Numbered from the stretch's first letter, positions 26,075 through 36,023 are shown. The stretch: 64,000 bases of DNA from Candidatus Chryseobacterium colombiense (GCA_029203185.1 CP119310.1:1860001-1924000), one strand, 5' to 3'. The notes: a model not told the origin generated them from the sequence alone. Numbers and translations: made by a program.

Positions 26075-28588
26075 TTATTTAAAATCTTCAATCGTTTTAT
26101 TAATTACATCAATCTGCTTATTAATGCTCGGAGCACTTTGTGGATTCTGCTTCAAAAGTTCCATTTTTTTATTTAAACCATCTTTTAACATCTGGCTTAT
26201 CATCATTTTCGCCTGTGGGTTATCTCCTAATTGCCCTTTTGCATGCCCCAACATTTTTGTGATACTTTCTGTTGCTTTCAAATTATCAGAACTCATGATC
26301 CAATTGTATCCTTCTTCCGCAGATTTTCCCAATTCCGGATTCTGGAATTTAACAAACGGATAAAAAGCAGCTACCTGCGCTATATTTGCCATTTGAGAAG
26401 TCACCTTATTCTTAACAACAATTGGTAACAGTTTTTCTAATAAGGTATCCGGAGCTCCTTCCAAATCGATTTTATCAGCTAAAGTACTGGCTCTTGCCGG
26501 ATCAACATCAATGATTGCACTCACTGAACTTGCTTTTACCGCATTAGAAACAGCATTTACTCCTTTTTCGAAAATTGGAAAATATTTTTTATCTTTTGTT
26601 TTTGCCAGAGCAGAAATCGCTGCCGCCTGAACCAATGTTTTTGGATCGTTTGAAGCCATTTTTTCAACATCAGAACCCATTGCTTTGAATTGTTCCGCAT
26701 TCGATAAATCCATCAATTTCAAAGCTCTCATTCTTGTTCTGAAGAAAGGATCTTTGATAGCTGCCGCCAACAGTTTTGTTGCAGCAGGATTTTTTCCTAC
26801 CTGATCTTTAATTCCATTTAATGCATTGAATTTGCTCAGGAATTCTTTAGATCCCAGGAACTGCATTAAGTTTTGCTCAGGCGTTTTGGTATCGGTAATA
26901 TCTGCCAGCAAAACTCCGTCTGCATTAATATTTACTAAATCTGCATTTTTGGAAACATCAAAATTGAATGTATTTTTTGCCTGTGCATTTACCCAAACGT
27001 TATATCTTTTCGGCTTTCCATTATCGTAAACATCCATTGCCAAAGGAAACTGGAATGGCAATTCCTGAGTCTGCTCAATAACAACCGCAATTTGTTTTTT
27101 GACAGGTTCAAAAGTGTAGGAATATTTAATTTTTGGATTTCCGTTTCCGAAGTACCACTGATTAAAGAACCAGTTCAGATCTTTTCCTGAAACTTTTTCC
27201 AGAGATAATCTCAATTGATGAGCTTCCGCATTCTGATATTCATATGTTTTAAGATAATCATTCAATCCTGCAAAGAAAGCATCGTCTCCTAAGTAGTTTC
27301 TCAACATGTGAAGAATTCCTCCTCCTTTTTGATAAGTTACCAAATCAAAAACATCTTCACGGGAATCGTAATTGAATCTTACTAAGTTTTTATCGAAATT
27401 ACCCGGCGTTGTAATATACTGATTAATATCCTTCATCAAATGATGATCTGCCTGATCTTTCCCGTATTTGTATTCGTTCCAAAGGTATTCTGAATAGTTA
27501 GCAAAAGATTCATTTACCGTTAAATTGCTCCAGCTTTCCGCAGTTACCAAATCTCCAAACCAATGATGGAATAGTTCATGAGCAATCGTATCTTCCCATG
27601 TATTTTCATCGATTAATTGTCCCGGCTTCTGTAAGATATCACTTCCATGAAGCGTTGCCGTGGTATTTTCCATGGCACCGCTCACATAATCTCTTCCCGA
27701 AATCTGCGCATATTTTGCCCACGGATAATCGTACCCTAATTTTTTAGAGAAAAACTCGATCATTTCAGGAGTATTACCGTAGATCTGTTTTGCATAAGGT
27801 TCGTATGCTTTTTCGATATAGTAGTCAACCGGAATATTTCTCCATTTATCCTTCACAATCGCATATTCACCCACTCCCATGAAGAAAAGATAAGTAGAAT
27901 GTCTTTTATCCATCACCCAATGGTCCGTTCTTAATCCGTTGGCTTCTTTCTGAGAATCTTTTAAAAGCCCGTTGGAAAGGGTTACATATTTATCAGGAAC
28001 CGTCATATAAATTTCCTGAGTTGTTTTTTGGTTGGATTTATCAATCGTAGGGAACCACGCTGAAGAAGATTCTGTTTCTCCCTGTGTCCAGATCTGGGTC
28101 GGCATATCCGGATCTTTTCCCTGAGCATTGATGAAGTACAATCCTTTAGCATCATTAATCGCCAAACTTCCCTGTTGTTTCACTTCATTCGGACGGGCCG
28201 TATATTTGATATAAATCGTGTAATCCTGGTTTTTCTGATAGGTCTTATCTAAAGTAATCTTCAGAACATCGTCCTTATAATCGTATTTTAAAGGGGATTT
28301 TTTACCATTTGCATCCAAAGCGACTTCATGAATCAGCATTCCTTTTGCATCCAGTGTCAATTCGTTGGTAGGATAGAAAAACGGAGCCGCAGTAAGCCAT
28401 TCTTCACCGTTCATCTGTTCTTTCTGATAATCGAAGTTTACTTTTAGCTTGGTGTGTTTCAGTTCTGTTGCTTTCGTATGGGTAGCTCTGTACACCTTTT
28501 CTCTGCCTGAAGTTTCCGTTTGCGCTGCTACATGTGTGGAAAAGAAAATTCCACTCAAAAGAGCAATCGATAAAATGGCTTTTTTCAT
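26075..28588 (-). CDS. M1-family metallopeptidase (aminopeptidase N-like)
   Basis: An exported 837-residue zinc aminopeptidase. Signal peptide at residues 1-22 (ends HVAAQ). The substrate-binding GAMEN motif is at 304-308, the zinc motif HELFH at 337-341 and the third ligand E360 lies 18 residues after it, the exact M1 spacing. The last 300 residues are a helical HEAT-like C-terminal domain. It probably trims peptides in the periplasm for nutrition. It has no T9SS tail. Confidence 0.93.
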   Translation of the reverse strand: MKKAILSIALLSGIFFSTHVAAQTETSGREKVYRATHTKATELKHTKLKVNFDYQKEQMNGEEWLTAAPFFYPTNELTLDAKGMLIHEVALDANGKKSPLKYDYKDDVLKITLDKTYQKNQDYTIYIKYTARPNEVKQQGSLAINDAKGLYFINAQGKDPDMPTQIWTQGETESSSAWFPTIDKSNQKTTQEIYMTVPDKYVTLSNGLLKDSQKEANGLRTDHWVMDKRHSTYLFFMGVGEYAIVKDKWRNIPVDYYIEKAYEPYAKQIYGNTPEMIEFFSKKLGYDYPWAKYAQISGRDYVSGAMENTTATLHGSDILQKPGQLIDENTWEDTIAHELFHHWFGDLVTAESWSNLTVNESFANYSEYLWNEYKYGKDQADHHLMKDINQYITTPGNFDKNLVRFNYDSREDVFDLVTYQKGGGILHMLRNYLGDDAFFAGLNDYLKTYEYQNAEAHQLRLSLEKVSGKDLNWFFNQWYFGNGNPKIKYSYTFEPVKKQIAVVIEQTQELPFQFPLAMDVYDNGKPKRYNVWVNAQAKNTFNFDVSKNADLVNINADGVLLADITDTKTPEQNLMQFLGSKEFLSKFNALNGIKDQVGKNPAATKLLAAAIKDPFFRTRMRALKLMDLSNAEQFKAMGSDVEKMASNDPKTLVQAAAISALAKTKDKKYFPIFEKGVNAVSNAVKASSVSAIIDVDPARASTLADKIDLEGAPDTLLEKLLPIVVKNKVTSQMANIAQVAAFYPFVKFQNPELGKSAEEGYNWIMSSDNLKATESITKMLGHAKGQLGDNPQAKMMISQMLKDGLNKKMELLKQNPQSAPSINKQIDVINKTIEDFK

Positions 28589-28658
28589 TAGTATTATTTA
28601 GAGTTTATTTTTTATTCAATTGATGCATTTTCAATGCTCAACATTCTATATTATTTTA

Positions 28659-29978
28659 TTATTCTTTTGTAAACGTATTTTTTGTTCCTCTCTGCTTGAT
28701 GTCAAACTGATTTTTTTCCGGATAAAAATCGATCCCGATTCCAGCGGCCTCAAATTCGAAACTTTTATCTGAAGTCGCTTCCAAAGGAAAAGCATTCTGT
28801 CCCGTTGCCTGAGCCATCAGTTTTTTATCTCTGATAAATATATTAATTTTTAAAGGAACATCCTTACACGAGTAAGTTCCCACGTATTTTTGAAGAACGC
28901 TTTCCGGAATCTCCAGCGTTGTAAAGCTTGGCATTTTAAAATCTCTCCCTAAAGCTGTTTCTATCATTTTAATGGTGATTTGATTGGTATCCATATCCGA
29001 CTGGTTTGCAGTGAAAGCTACCGCAGTTTTCAAATCCGGGAAATAAAACAATACCGACCTGAAATCATCAATTCCTCCTGTATGGCCGAATCCCCAGTTT
29101 TTTTCAAAAGGAACTTTCATCAACCCATAACCGTAGTTATCAACAAAATGTTTCATTTTTTCCAAACTTTCTTTTTTGATGAGTTTTCCCTGTTCCAAGC
29201 CGAGGATAAAATTCAAAAGATCTCTGGGTGTCGAGATGATATTTCCTGCACCGATAGGAATACTCATATCAGTTTCAGAGGAAACTTCATATTTTCCGTT
29301 AGTATAGTCGTAAGATTGTGCCTGATTTTTTGAAACATCAATTTTTCCTCCCACTTCCGTCAGAGTTAATTTTAAAGGTTTCGTAATTTTTTCTTTTATC
29401 AGTACAGCGTAAGGCTTTTTATATACTTTCTCAAGGATAAAACCTAATAAAATATAATTTGAATTGCTATATTCATGTTTTGAGCCCGGATCAAAATCGC
29501 TTTTATATTTTTTAATAATATTGACTAAACTGCTTTCGGTCTGAGTTTTTGTATTATATTGCATATATTCAGCTTCATCGGTCAGATTATGGACTCCGCT
29601 TCTGTGCTGCAATAAATTTTCAATAGTGATTTTATCCGCATTAGGAATTTCAGGGTAAAAATCCGAAAGCTTTCTGTCTAAAGAGATCTTTTTATCTTCA
29701 ACAGCTTTCATAATCAGTACCGCCGTAAAGGTTTTACTTATGGAACCTACCCTATATTGAGTGTTCACATTAGCTTTTTGTTGTTTTGAAGCATCTGAAA
29801 ACCCAACCACTTTAATAAAAGTTGGTCGATCATTTTCCGCTATTGCAAAACTTCCCATCACTTTATGATGTACAAAAAGAGAATCGAAATAATTACCTAG
29901 CTTTTCTTTGACATTATTTTGGGAAAATGCAAGACCTGAAACACTGATTGCCGATAGAAAAAATAACTTTTTTAACAT
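28659..29978 (-). CDS. Serine hydrolase, beta-lactamase class C / PBP-like
   Basis: An exported 439-residue protein (signal peptide ending GLAFSQ, residue 20). Active-site SISK at 79-82 gives the SxxK nucleophile, YSN at 170-172 is the second motif and HTGG at 299-302 stands for KTG, as common in PF00144 esterases and D-aminopeptidases. Residues about 365-439 form a small C-terminal beta domain. A true beta-lactamase role cannot be claimed. Confidence 0.85.
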   Translation of the reverse strand: MLKKLFFLSAISVSGLAFSQNNVKEKLGNYFDSLFVHHKVMGSFAIAENDRPTFIKVVGFSDASKQQKANVNTQYRVGSISKTFTAVLIMKAVEDKKISLDRKLSDFYPEIPNADKITIENLLQHRSGVHNLTDEAEYMQYNTKTQTESSLVNIIKKYKSDFDPGSKHEYSNSNYILLGFILEKVYKKPYAVLIKEKITKPLKLTLTEVGGKIDVSKNQAQSYDYTNGKYEVSSETDMSIPIGAGNIISTPRDLLNFILGLEQGKLIKKESLEKMKHFVDNYGYGLMKVPFEKNWGFGHTGGIDDFRSVLFYFPDLKTAVAFTANQSDMDTNQITIKMIETALGRDFKMPSFTTLEIPESVLQKYVGTYSCKDVPLKINIFIRDKKLMAQATGQNAFPLEATSDKSFEFEAAGIGIDFYPEKNQFDIKQRGTKNTFTKE

Positions 29979-30034
29979 ATTCTGAGATTTAATGAATAAG
30001 TAGTGAAAAAGTTAATATTGTTACATACAAAACC

Positions 30035-30946
30035 CTATTTAATAGGATATTCCCCATCGAAAACACCATTATCATTTAATTTCCAAATGATTTCGGTGTC
30101 ATCAGAGGAAATTGTATCTTTTTTTAAATACCTAATGATGAATTCTTTATTTTTAACATTATTGAAAGATAATAATTCAGCCAAATACTTCTTCTTATTC
30201 ACAGCCAAAGAATCATTTTCAATCATTGAAATAAATTCTTTCTGTAAAAGATTGCTATAATCACCTTTAACCCACTTATTAAGATAATCGATTGCTGATA
30301 TGCTGTGATTCTTAAAAGCTAAGATTTCAATCCGTTTTATGAAATTTTTAGGATAAACTCTATATCTAAAAGCTTCCCGCAAAAGACTTTCGGGAGAATC
30401 CGAATGATAGATAATGAGACTATCAAGTTTACGCAGTTTAGAATCAGTTTGTAACTCATTAAAATTCAAAGAACGATAATAATCTCTATACAATGGTTCT
30501 GCCGGACTCTGATCCTCAAAAATACAGCCATTCCGTGTGTGAACTTTAAATTTTAGATTCAGAAACTTTTGAAAAAGCTCTTCTAGAAGCTCTGGTTTTC
30601 TGTTTAAAAGTCCGACAGCTGCATATACTGCAACTGTTTTATTTTTATTGTTGAGAAGTGATAATAATTCATCATCTGAAGCCATTTTTGTCAACTTTTT
30701 AAAGTTTTCAAAATTTTCAGATTCAACCTGCCCTTTTGCTAAAACTCCGGTTTCATAGGTATTGACTCTCGAAATCTGTTTTATAATATTTCTCAGATGT
30801 TCAGGAACCGTTAATGTATCATAAACAGCATCATGAGTATTATCAAGAACATCTATAATATCTGTATATTCCACTTTTTTCTCCTGTTTACAATTAAAAA
30901 GAAAAGCAGCAAAAGATACCAGAAATAAAATACAGGAAATCTTCAT
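30035..30946 (-). CDS. Lipoprotein of unknown function
   Basis: A 303-residue protein with a lipoprotein signal peptide (lipobox ending FLFNC, Cys19), followed by a mostly helical, Lys/Leu/Glu-rich body that may be HEAT-like (for example LLSLLNNKNKTVAVYAAVGLL). No family named. Its ATG overlaps the thyA stop codon by one base (TAATG), so translation is likely coupled. The Gln/Glu after the Cys do not make a clear surface-export signal. Confidence 0.6.
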   Translation of the reverse strand: MKISCILFLVSFAAFLFNCKQEKKVEYTDIIDVLDNTHDAVYDTLTVPEHLRNIIKQISRVNTYETGVLAKGQVESENFENFKKLTKMASDDELLSLLNNKNKTVAVYAAVGLLNRKPELLEELFQKFLNLKFKVHTRNGCIFEDQSPAEPLYRDYYRSLNFNELQTDSKLRKLDSLIIYHSDSPESLLREAFRYRVYPKNFIKRIEILAFKNHSISAIDYLNKWVKGDYSNLLQKEFISMIENDSLAVNKKKYLAELLSFNNVKNKEFIIRYLKKDTISSDDTEIIWKLNDNGVFDGEYPIK

Positions 30947-31740
30947 TAAATCGCGACAGGCGCTTTAATCCCCGGATGCGGATCGTAATTTTCCAATGTG
31001 AAATCTTCAAAATCAAAATCGAAAACAGATTTGATTTCAGGATTTAACTTCATAACAGGAAGCGGTCTCGGATCTCTTGAAAGCTGTTTCTGAACCTGTT
31101 CAAAGTGATTGTTATAAATATGAACATCTCCAAAACTATGAACATAATCTCCTACTTCCAAATCACAAACCTGCGCTACCATCATCAATAATAACGCATA
31201 GCTTGCAATATTAAAAGGAACTCCCAGGAAAACATCTGCACTTCTCTGATACAGCTGAAGCGACAGTTTTCCATCTGCCACATAGAACTGAAATAAAGCA
31301 TGACAAGGCGCCAAAGCCATATTGGGAATTTCAGCAACATTCCATGCGGAAACAATCAGCCTTCTGGAATCCGGATTTTTTTTAATCTGATCGATCACTT
31401 CGGTAATCTGATCCACCACTTTTCCATCCGCTCCGTTCCAGCTTCTCCACTGAGCCCCATAAACAGGTCCAAGATCTCCGTTTTCATTCGCCCACTCATC
31501 CCAGATGGAAACTCCGTTGTCCTTTAGATATTTGATATTGGTATCACCTTTTAAGAACCATAAAAGCTCATAAATAATAGACTTCAAATGCACTTTTTTT
31601 GTGGTTACCAAAGGAAATCCTTTTGACAAGTCATATCTAAGCTGATACCCAAAAACACTTCTTGTTCCTGTTCCTGTTCTATCTGTTTTGTCGGTTCCGT
31701 TATCTAAAATATGTTGTAAAAGATCTAAATAATTTTGCAT
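30946..31740 (-). CDS. thyA: Thymidylate synthase
   Basis: Converts dUMP to dTMP with methylenetetrahydrofolate. The 264-residue length is the standard ThyA size. The catalytic cysteine is C146 in APCHALFQFYV; DRTGTGTRSVFG near residue 20 binds phosphate, and the C-terminus KAPVAI is the family end. A -7 box (TAAATTTG, minus strand, 31763-31770) lies 22 bases upstream. Confidence 0.97.
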   Translation of the reverse strand: MQNYLDLLQHILDNGTDKTDRTGTGTRSVFGYQLRYDLSKGFPLVTTKKVHLKSIIYELLWFLKGDTNIKYLKDNGVSIWDEWANENGDLGPVYGAQWRSWNGADGKVVDQITEVIDQIKKNPDSRRLIVSAWNVAEIPNMALAPCHALFQFYVADGKLSLQLYQRSADVFLGVPFNIASYALLLMMVAQVCDLEVGDYVHSFGDVHIYNNHFEQVQKQLSRDPRPLPVMKLNPEIKSVFDFDFEDFTLENYDPHPGIKAPVAI

Positions 31741-31762
31741 TTGAAAAGCGATTTATAGGGTC

Positions 31763-31770
31763 CAAATTTA
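31763..31770 (-). promoter_or_regulatory. -7 box of thyA
   Basis: TAAATTTG on the minus strand; matches TAnnTTTG; no clear -33 TTG. Confidence 0.45.
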
Positions 31771-31810
31771 GAAAAAACTTAATGATTTTTTGTTATTGTA
31801 AGTTATAAAA

Positions 31811-31836
31811 AAAGCATTCATAACCATGAATGCTTT
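31811..31836 (-). terminator. Terminator of the SDR gene
   Basis: Stem AAAGCATTCAT/ATGAATGCTTT with AACC loop, T7 following on the minus strand. Confidence 0.85.
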
Positions 31837-31903
31837 CTATTATTTTTTAATATTTTTTGTCTCAAAACCTAATGTTTAAGATCATTAAATATGAAATTTA
31901 AGT

Positions 31904-32653
31904 TTAAACTGCTGTATAACCACCATCTACAAGATAATAACCTCCTGTCATGAATGATGATTTTTCAGAGCTTAAGAATAAAACCAGTTCCGCGACTTCC
32001 TGAGGTCTTCCCAATCTTCCCATAGGATGTTTTGCAATTAAGGCCTCCTTCATGTCTCCGCTTGCACTTTCCAGAAGCGGTGTTTCAATATAAGCAGGAC
32101 CGACTGCATTACAACGGATATTTTTTTGTCCGTATTCTGCTCCGATATTTTTTGTAAGTCCCACAACGGCATGTTTTGCCGAGGTATAAGCAGATGAAAG
32201 CGGCGCTGCAACCGTACCATGAATAGATGCTATGTTTACAATCACTCCGCCTCCATCTTTATCCATTTGCGCAAGTTCATATTTACAGCCGTAGAAAACA
32301 CCATCCAGGTTTACACTTAAAACTTTTCTCCAACTATCCAGACTATAATCTCCTGTCAGTTCCTGTTCGCCTCCGATTCCTGCATTGTTACAGGCAATAT
32401 CTAATCTTCCGTATATCTCAACTGTTGATTTCACCAAAGCTTCCACTTCTTCTGCCTTTGAAGTATCCGCTTTTACGAATGAAGCTTCTCCACCTGCCGC
32501 TTTTATTTTTTCCACGGCTTCTTTTCCGTGTTCTTCATTAATGTCTGAAACAATTACTTTTGCTCCTTCTTTGGCATATGTTTCTGCAATAGCCAATCCG
32601 ATTCCTGAACCGGCACCTGTAACAATAGCTACTTTATTTTCTAAAATTCCCAT
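31904..32653 (-). CDS. Short-chain dehydrogenase/reductase
   Basis: A 249-residue classical SDR using NAD(P): cofactor motif TGAGSGIG (12-19), NNAG (89-92), and the catalytic tetrad N115, S143, Y156, K160. It ends GGYYLVDGGYTAV as in glucose 1-dehydrogenase/3-oxoacyl reductase-like members. Substrate unknown; no linked pathway genes. Confidence 0.85.
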   Translation of the reverse strand: MGILENKVAIVTGAGSGIGLAIAETYAKEGAKVIVSDINEEHGKEAVEKIKAAGGEASFVKADTSKAEEVEALVKSTVEIYGRLDIACNNAGIGGEQELTGDYSLDSWRKVLSVNLDGVFYGCKYELAQMDKDGGGVIVNIASIHGTVAAPLSSAYTSAKHAVVGLTKNIGAEYGQKNIRCNAVGPAYIETPLLESASGDMKEALIAKHPMGRLGRPQEVAELVLFLSSEKSSFMTGGYYLVDGGYTAV

Positions 32654-33011
32654 ATTGATAAAATTTTATATATTTCTTTAAATAACTCACAACAAGTTAC
32701 AAAGAAACCACACACGTTTTAAAATTTTAACAATAAAGTTTTCTTAATATTACATCCGTTATGTTAAATATTTTAAAAACAATTTATAAAGCGCAATGAT
32801 TTTTCAAAAAACGAAATAAAAAGATAAGATTTTAAATCTTTTAATTATGACAAAACAATTAATAGTTTTTTTGGAAAGAACTTTATTTTGCCGAAAGAAG
32901 AAATCTAATTATCAACAGATTCTTCATTCCACTTTGTTCCATTCAGAATGACAAATGCATTTCTATTATAAAAAAACTAGAATTTACAGAGTTTTTTTAA
33001 CAGAGTTATAT
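32654..33011. other. Intergenic stretch with one repeat half-unit
   Basis: 358 AT-rich bases without a gene. The only structure I see is a 37-base unit at 32917-32953 that matches the right half of the palindromic repeat at 61977-62053 at both ends. Confidence 0.5.
32917..32953. repeat. 37-base dispersed repeat unit
   Basis: Begins AGATTCTTCA and ends CATTCAGAATGACA, the same ends and the same 37-base length as the unit at 62017-62053; the 13 central bases differ. Confidence 0.6.
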
Positions 33012-33452
33012 TTACCAAATTTTTTCAATGGTCTGCTGAACTGTATTGATCATAAAAGTTTCTTTTTCCTTCTTCCCCAACATTGCTTTTACTAATGGTG
33101 ATTCTGCCGAAACAGTCATAATTTTCTGTTGATCAAGCATGATTTCACCTACTGAAACCGAAACATAGAACAAACCTCTGTCAGTTTTTACCAATGCTCC
33201 ATTCTGTACTTTTAAAGATTGTTCTGAAGTTATTTTCTGAAGCAGAGCCTGCTGATTCAATGTTTCGTTGAGCTGCCTCTGAAGATTATTAATTTCCTGC
33301 TGAAGCATTTCTCTTCCCGTTTCATATTTATCTCCCATCGAGCTTTTGGTATCATTATTTGATGCCCTGGTTTCCGCAATAAGATTCTCGAAAGTATGAA
33401 CTTTCTCTTCAACCTTTATTTTTATTGTATTTAATATCTGTTCTTTATTCAT
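33012..33452 (-). CDS. GreA/GreB C-terminal-like coiled-coil protein
   Basis: A 146-residue cytoplasmic protein with an N-terminal helical coiled coil (about 1-75, including SSMGDKYETGREMLQQEI) and a small beta domain (GALVKTDRGLFYVSVSVG, ESPLVKAMLGKK) like the C-terminal domain of transcript-cleavage factors. In flavobacterial genomes such proteins are often mislabelled as 3-oxoacyl-ACP synthase. It overlaps the gene upstream by 8 bases, in an operon with the GH13 lipoprotein. Function uncertain. Confidence 0.55.
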   Translation of the reverse strand: MNKEQILNTIKIKVEEKVHTFENLIAETRASNNDTKSSMGDKYETGREMLQQEINNLQRQLNETLNQQALLQKITSEQSLKVQNGALVKTDRGLFYVSVSVGEIMLDQQKIMTVSAESPLVKAMLGKKEKETFMINTVQQTIEKIW

Positions 33453-33921
33453 TTTTTTCTTTTAAGGACAACAACTCGTTATACAATATATAGTAACGAG
33501 CTCTCAAGCTTTCATAATCACGCTTCCAATCATCAGAAGATTTGGGAGCAGTATATTTTTTGTGATGAACAATAGGTATATTTTCTTCCAGATCATCAAA
33601 AGTCCCCCAATATTCTTTAAAATCCGTAACTTCTCCTTCCCAGAAGTTCACTGCATCGTCATTGAGTTGCAAAAACATTTCTTCACCACAATACCTGTTC
33701 AGTTTCCAGTACAGATCGGCTAAATCATTATAATTTAAATTAAAAGTAATTTCAACCACTTCATAATCATCACTCGGAACTACAACATCTTTTATAACTT
33801 CTTTTTTCTTCCAGTCAGGAATATCGCCAAAGTAAAAAATGATCATATTTTTCTCTCCGAAAGAAATTTTCTGAAGAATGTTAAAATGTCCTGTATTGAG
33901 TATATTAAAATCTTTTGCCAT
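33445..33921 (-). CDS. Hypothetical protein
   Basis: A 158-residue soluble, acidic and aromatic-rich protein (LYWKLNRYCGEEMF, FWEGEVTDFKEYWG). No domain recognised. It begins just after the GH13 gene stop and overlaps the next gene by 8 bases, so it belongs to that operon. ATG 33921 is preferred over a GTG two codons earlier that overlaps the upstream stop. Confidence 0.55.
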   Translation of the reverse strand: MAKDFNILNTGHFNILQKISFGEKNMIIFYFGDIPDWKKKEVIKDVVVPSDDYEVVEITFNLNYNDLADLYWKLNRYCGEEMFLQLNDDAVNFWEGEVTDFKEYWGTFDDLEENIPIVHHKKYTAPKSSDDWKRDYESLRARYYILYNELLSLKEKNE

Positions 33922-33926
33922 AAACA

Positions 33927-35276
33927 CTATTTTTCAAAGACGGCATAATCTGATATCTGAAAATGAAAATTCTTCCCTTGATTAAAATCCCGTTTGGAAG
34001 CTTCAAAAACATTGGTAAAAGTTCCTGATAAACGATCGTCTTCAATGGCAAAATCAACAGGGTCTTTTGACATATTCAACACAACTAAAACCTCATGTTC
34101 TCCATTTTTTCTGAGATAAGCTAAAATTTTATCATTTGCTGTTGTATTCAGAAGCTGGGTGGAAGCTGCCGGATCACCTCCCCTTAAAGCAGGATTGGAA
34201 GATTTTAAATTGAGTAAGGTTTTATAGAAATCAGCATTTTGATAATTATTAGTCCATTTTATGGGATCTTTTTCGAAAAATTCTAATCTTTTATTATTCG
34301 GAAGCTCCTGACCTGAATACAATAAAGGAACACCGTTCCAGGTTGCTGAGAAAACAGCCATAGGTTTAGTTATAGCTCCATATTTTTCATATTCTGTTCC
34401 GTTCCATGAGTTTTCATCATGATTAGAGGTAAACCAGGCTCTCATTGAACCATCTCCTATCTCAGTATATCTTGCCAGCAAATCTTTAAGGTTCTGCAAA
34501 GGCTGATTTTGGTTATAGTAATCATTCGAAGCATGCATCCATTTCCATGAATAGCTTGCATCAAATACTTTTCCGTATTCAGGATTTTCCAATTCGTCAA
34601 ATTCTCCTAACCAGAAAAGAGGCTTTATAGTTTCTACTTCAGGTCTTGCCTGTTCCCAGAAATCCACTTCTACCCAAGATGCCAAATCGCATCTGAAACC
34701 ATCTATATTGGTTTCTTTTACCCAGAATTTCATGGCATCAATCATAGCTTTTCTCATATCCTGATTTTTATAATCAAGCTCAATGATATCATCCATACCG
34801 GAAGCAATATGAAATTTTCCATCCGGATCTTTTAAATAAAATTCAGGGTGTGTTTTTGTCCAAACATGATCCCAACCTGTATGATTGGCCACCCAATCTA
34901 TAATGACTTTAAAACCTAATCTATGAGCAGCGTTTACCATATGTTTAAAATCTGCCATTGTTCCAAATTCAGGATTGATAGAAACATAATCTGAAGCTGC
35001 ATACGGGCTTCCCATGCTTCCTTTCTTATTTTGCTGGGCAATAGGAGTAATAGGCATAAACCAAAGTGTTTTTACACCCATTGCTTTCAGTCTGGGCATT
35101 TCTTTTTCAAATGCTTTAAAGGTTCCCTCTTCTGTATATTGTCTTACGTTTACTTCGTAGATATTAGTTGTATGCTTCCATTCTTTCGGAAAATCCATAG
35201 TGTTCTTATTTATGTTTTGAGAAGTACAGGAAATCATTCCTATACCAATTATAGCCGATAAAATCCATTTTTTCAT
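33927..35276 (-). CDS. Alpha-amylase family (GH13) lipoprotein
   Basis: A 449-residue glycoside hydrolase acting on alpha-glucans. Lipoprotein signal peptide with Cys17 (GMISC); no acidic export signal follows the Cys, so a periplasmic location is likely. GH13 regions: D127 with N131-H132 (IIDWVANHTG), nucleophile D197 (GFRCDLAS), acid/base E225 (FWLGEFDE), and H286-D287 (TSNHDENSW). A C-terminal beta domain follows. First gene of an operon with two small genes. Confidence 0.88.
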   Translation of the reverse strand: MKKWILSAIIGIGMISCTSQNINKNTMDFPKEWKHTTNIYEVNVRQYTEEGTFKAFEKEMPRLKAMGVKTLWFMPITPIAQQNKKGSMGSPYAASDYVSINPEFGTMADFKHMVNAAHRLGFKVIIDWVANHTGWDHVWTKTHPEFYLKDPDGKFHIASGMDDIIELDYKNQDMRKAMIDAMKFWVKETNIDGFRCDLASWVEVDFWEQARPEVETIKPLFWLGEFDELENPEYGKVFDASYSWKWMHASNDYYNQNQPLQNLKDLLARYTEIGDGSMRAWFTSNHDENSWNGTEYEKYGAITKPMAVFSATWNGVPLLYSGQELPNNKRLEFFEKDPIKWTNNYQNADFYKTLLNLKSSNPALRGGDPAASTQLLNTTANDKILAYLRKNGEHEVLVVLNMSKDPVDFAIEDDRLSGTFTNVFEASKRDFNQGKNFHFQISDYAVFEK

Positions 35277-35383
35277 TTATCTATTTTTAACAAAAGTAAC
35301 GAATTGAGTTATAATAGAAATGAACTGTAAATGATAAATTTTAATTAAAAAAGCTATTTTCTGCTTCTTTTTATTCCATAAAA

Positions 35384-35407
35384 AACCCTGAACTTTCATT
35401 CAGGGTT
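35384..35407 (-). terminator. Terminator
   Basis: Stem AACCCTGAA/TTCAGGGTT, six-base loop, T run on the minus strand, just past the pRiA4b-type gene. Confidence 0.85.
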
Positions 35408-35426
35408 ATATATTGTTCAGATATTT

Positions 35427-36023
35427 TTATCTTTCGTCGTCGTTATCCTCCTCATCATCAAAAGCGTCATCATTGTAGTCTTCTTCCTCGTCATCAAAGT
35501 TATCATCATCTTCATCCACAAAGTTGCTGCTTCCTCCAAAATCATCATCAAAACTGAAATCATCATCCATCAAAGGCATTGCAGATTTTTTCTTTGATCC
35601 TCCTGAAGCACCGTTTTTGCTAGGAGCTTTTAAGGGAACATTTCCAAATCTGTATACTGTGATAGGGTAATTAACTCCTTTTGTTTCTTCGATTACTTCC
35701 ACCAATTCGCAGAAGAATTCCCAAAGGTCAAGAAGCCCATATTGGAACTGAGCTTTATCTCCTGCATTTTCGAAGGCTTCATCAATGTACACATCAGACA
35801 TAATTTCGCCATCACCGTCGTCACTCATATCTTCCAACGGAACACTTTTCACTATCGTTCCATCATCTTCAAGTAAATTAAAAGTAGAAAGCTCGTCACC
35901 CTGCAAGCTGAATGCACTCTTAATACCTAAATGTAAGTTCCATAGCGTCTGTTTCCCTTTAACTTCGATATCACGGAAAATATCTTCTTTCGCATCTAAT
36001 ATTACGCGGATTTTGTAAACCAT
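35427..36023 (-). CDS. pRiA4b ORF-3-like protein with acidic tail
   Basis: A 198-residue cytoplasmic protein. Residues 1-130 resemble the pRiA4b ORF-3 / IS1096 TnpR-like fold (YKIRVILDAKEDIFRDIEV, TLWNLHLGIKSAF, YQYGLLD-type strand QFQYGLLDLWEF). The last 50 residues are almost all Asp/Glu/Phe (FVDEDDDNFDDEEEDYND), a long acidic tail. Despite the plasmid/IS name there is no mobile element here. The ATG at 36023 is preferred because a -7 box (TATATTTG, minus strand, 36075-36082) lies within the longer frame. Confidence 0.65.
   Translation of the reverse strand: MVYKIRVILDAKEDIFRDIEVKGKQTLWNLHLGIKSAFSLQGDELSTFNLLEDDGTIVKSVPLEDMSDDGDGEIMSDVYIDEAFENAGDKAQFQYGLLDLWEFFCELVEVIEETKGVNYPITVYRFGNVPLKAPSKNGASGGSKKKSAMPLMDDDFSFDDDFGGSSNFVDEDDDNFDDEEEDYNDDAFDDEEDNDDER

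Noticed and set aside
28659..29978. Serine hydrolase as an antibiotic-resistance beta-lactamase
   Set aside because: The motifs fit the broad PF00144 family with HTGG in place of KTG; nothing shows beta-lactam hydrolysis.
35427..36023. Mobile element suggested by the pRiA4b/IS1096 family name
   Set aside because: There are no inverted repeats, transposase or composition change; the name reflects family history only.
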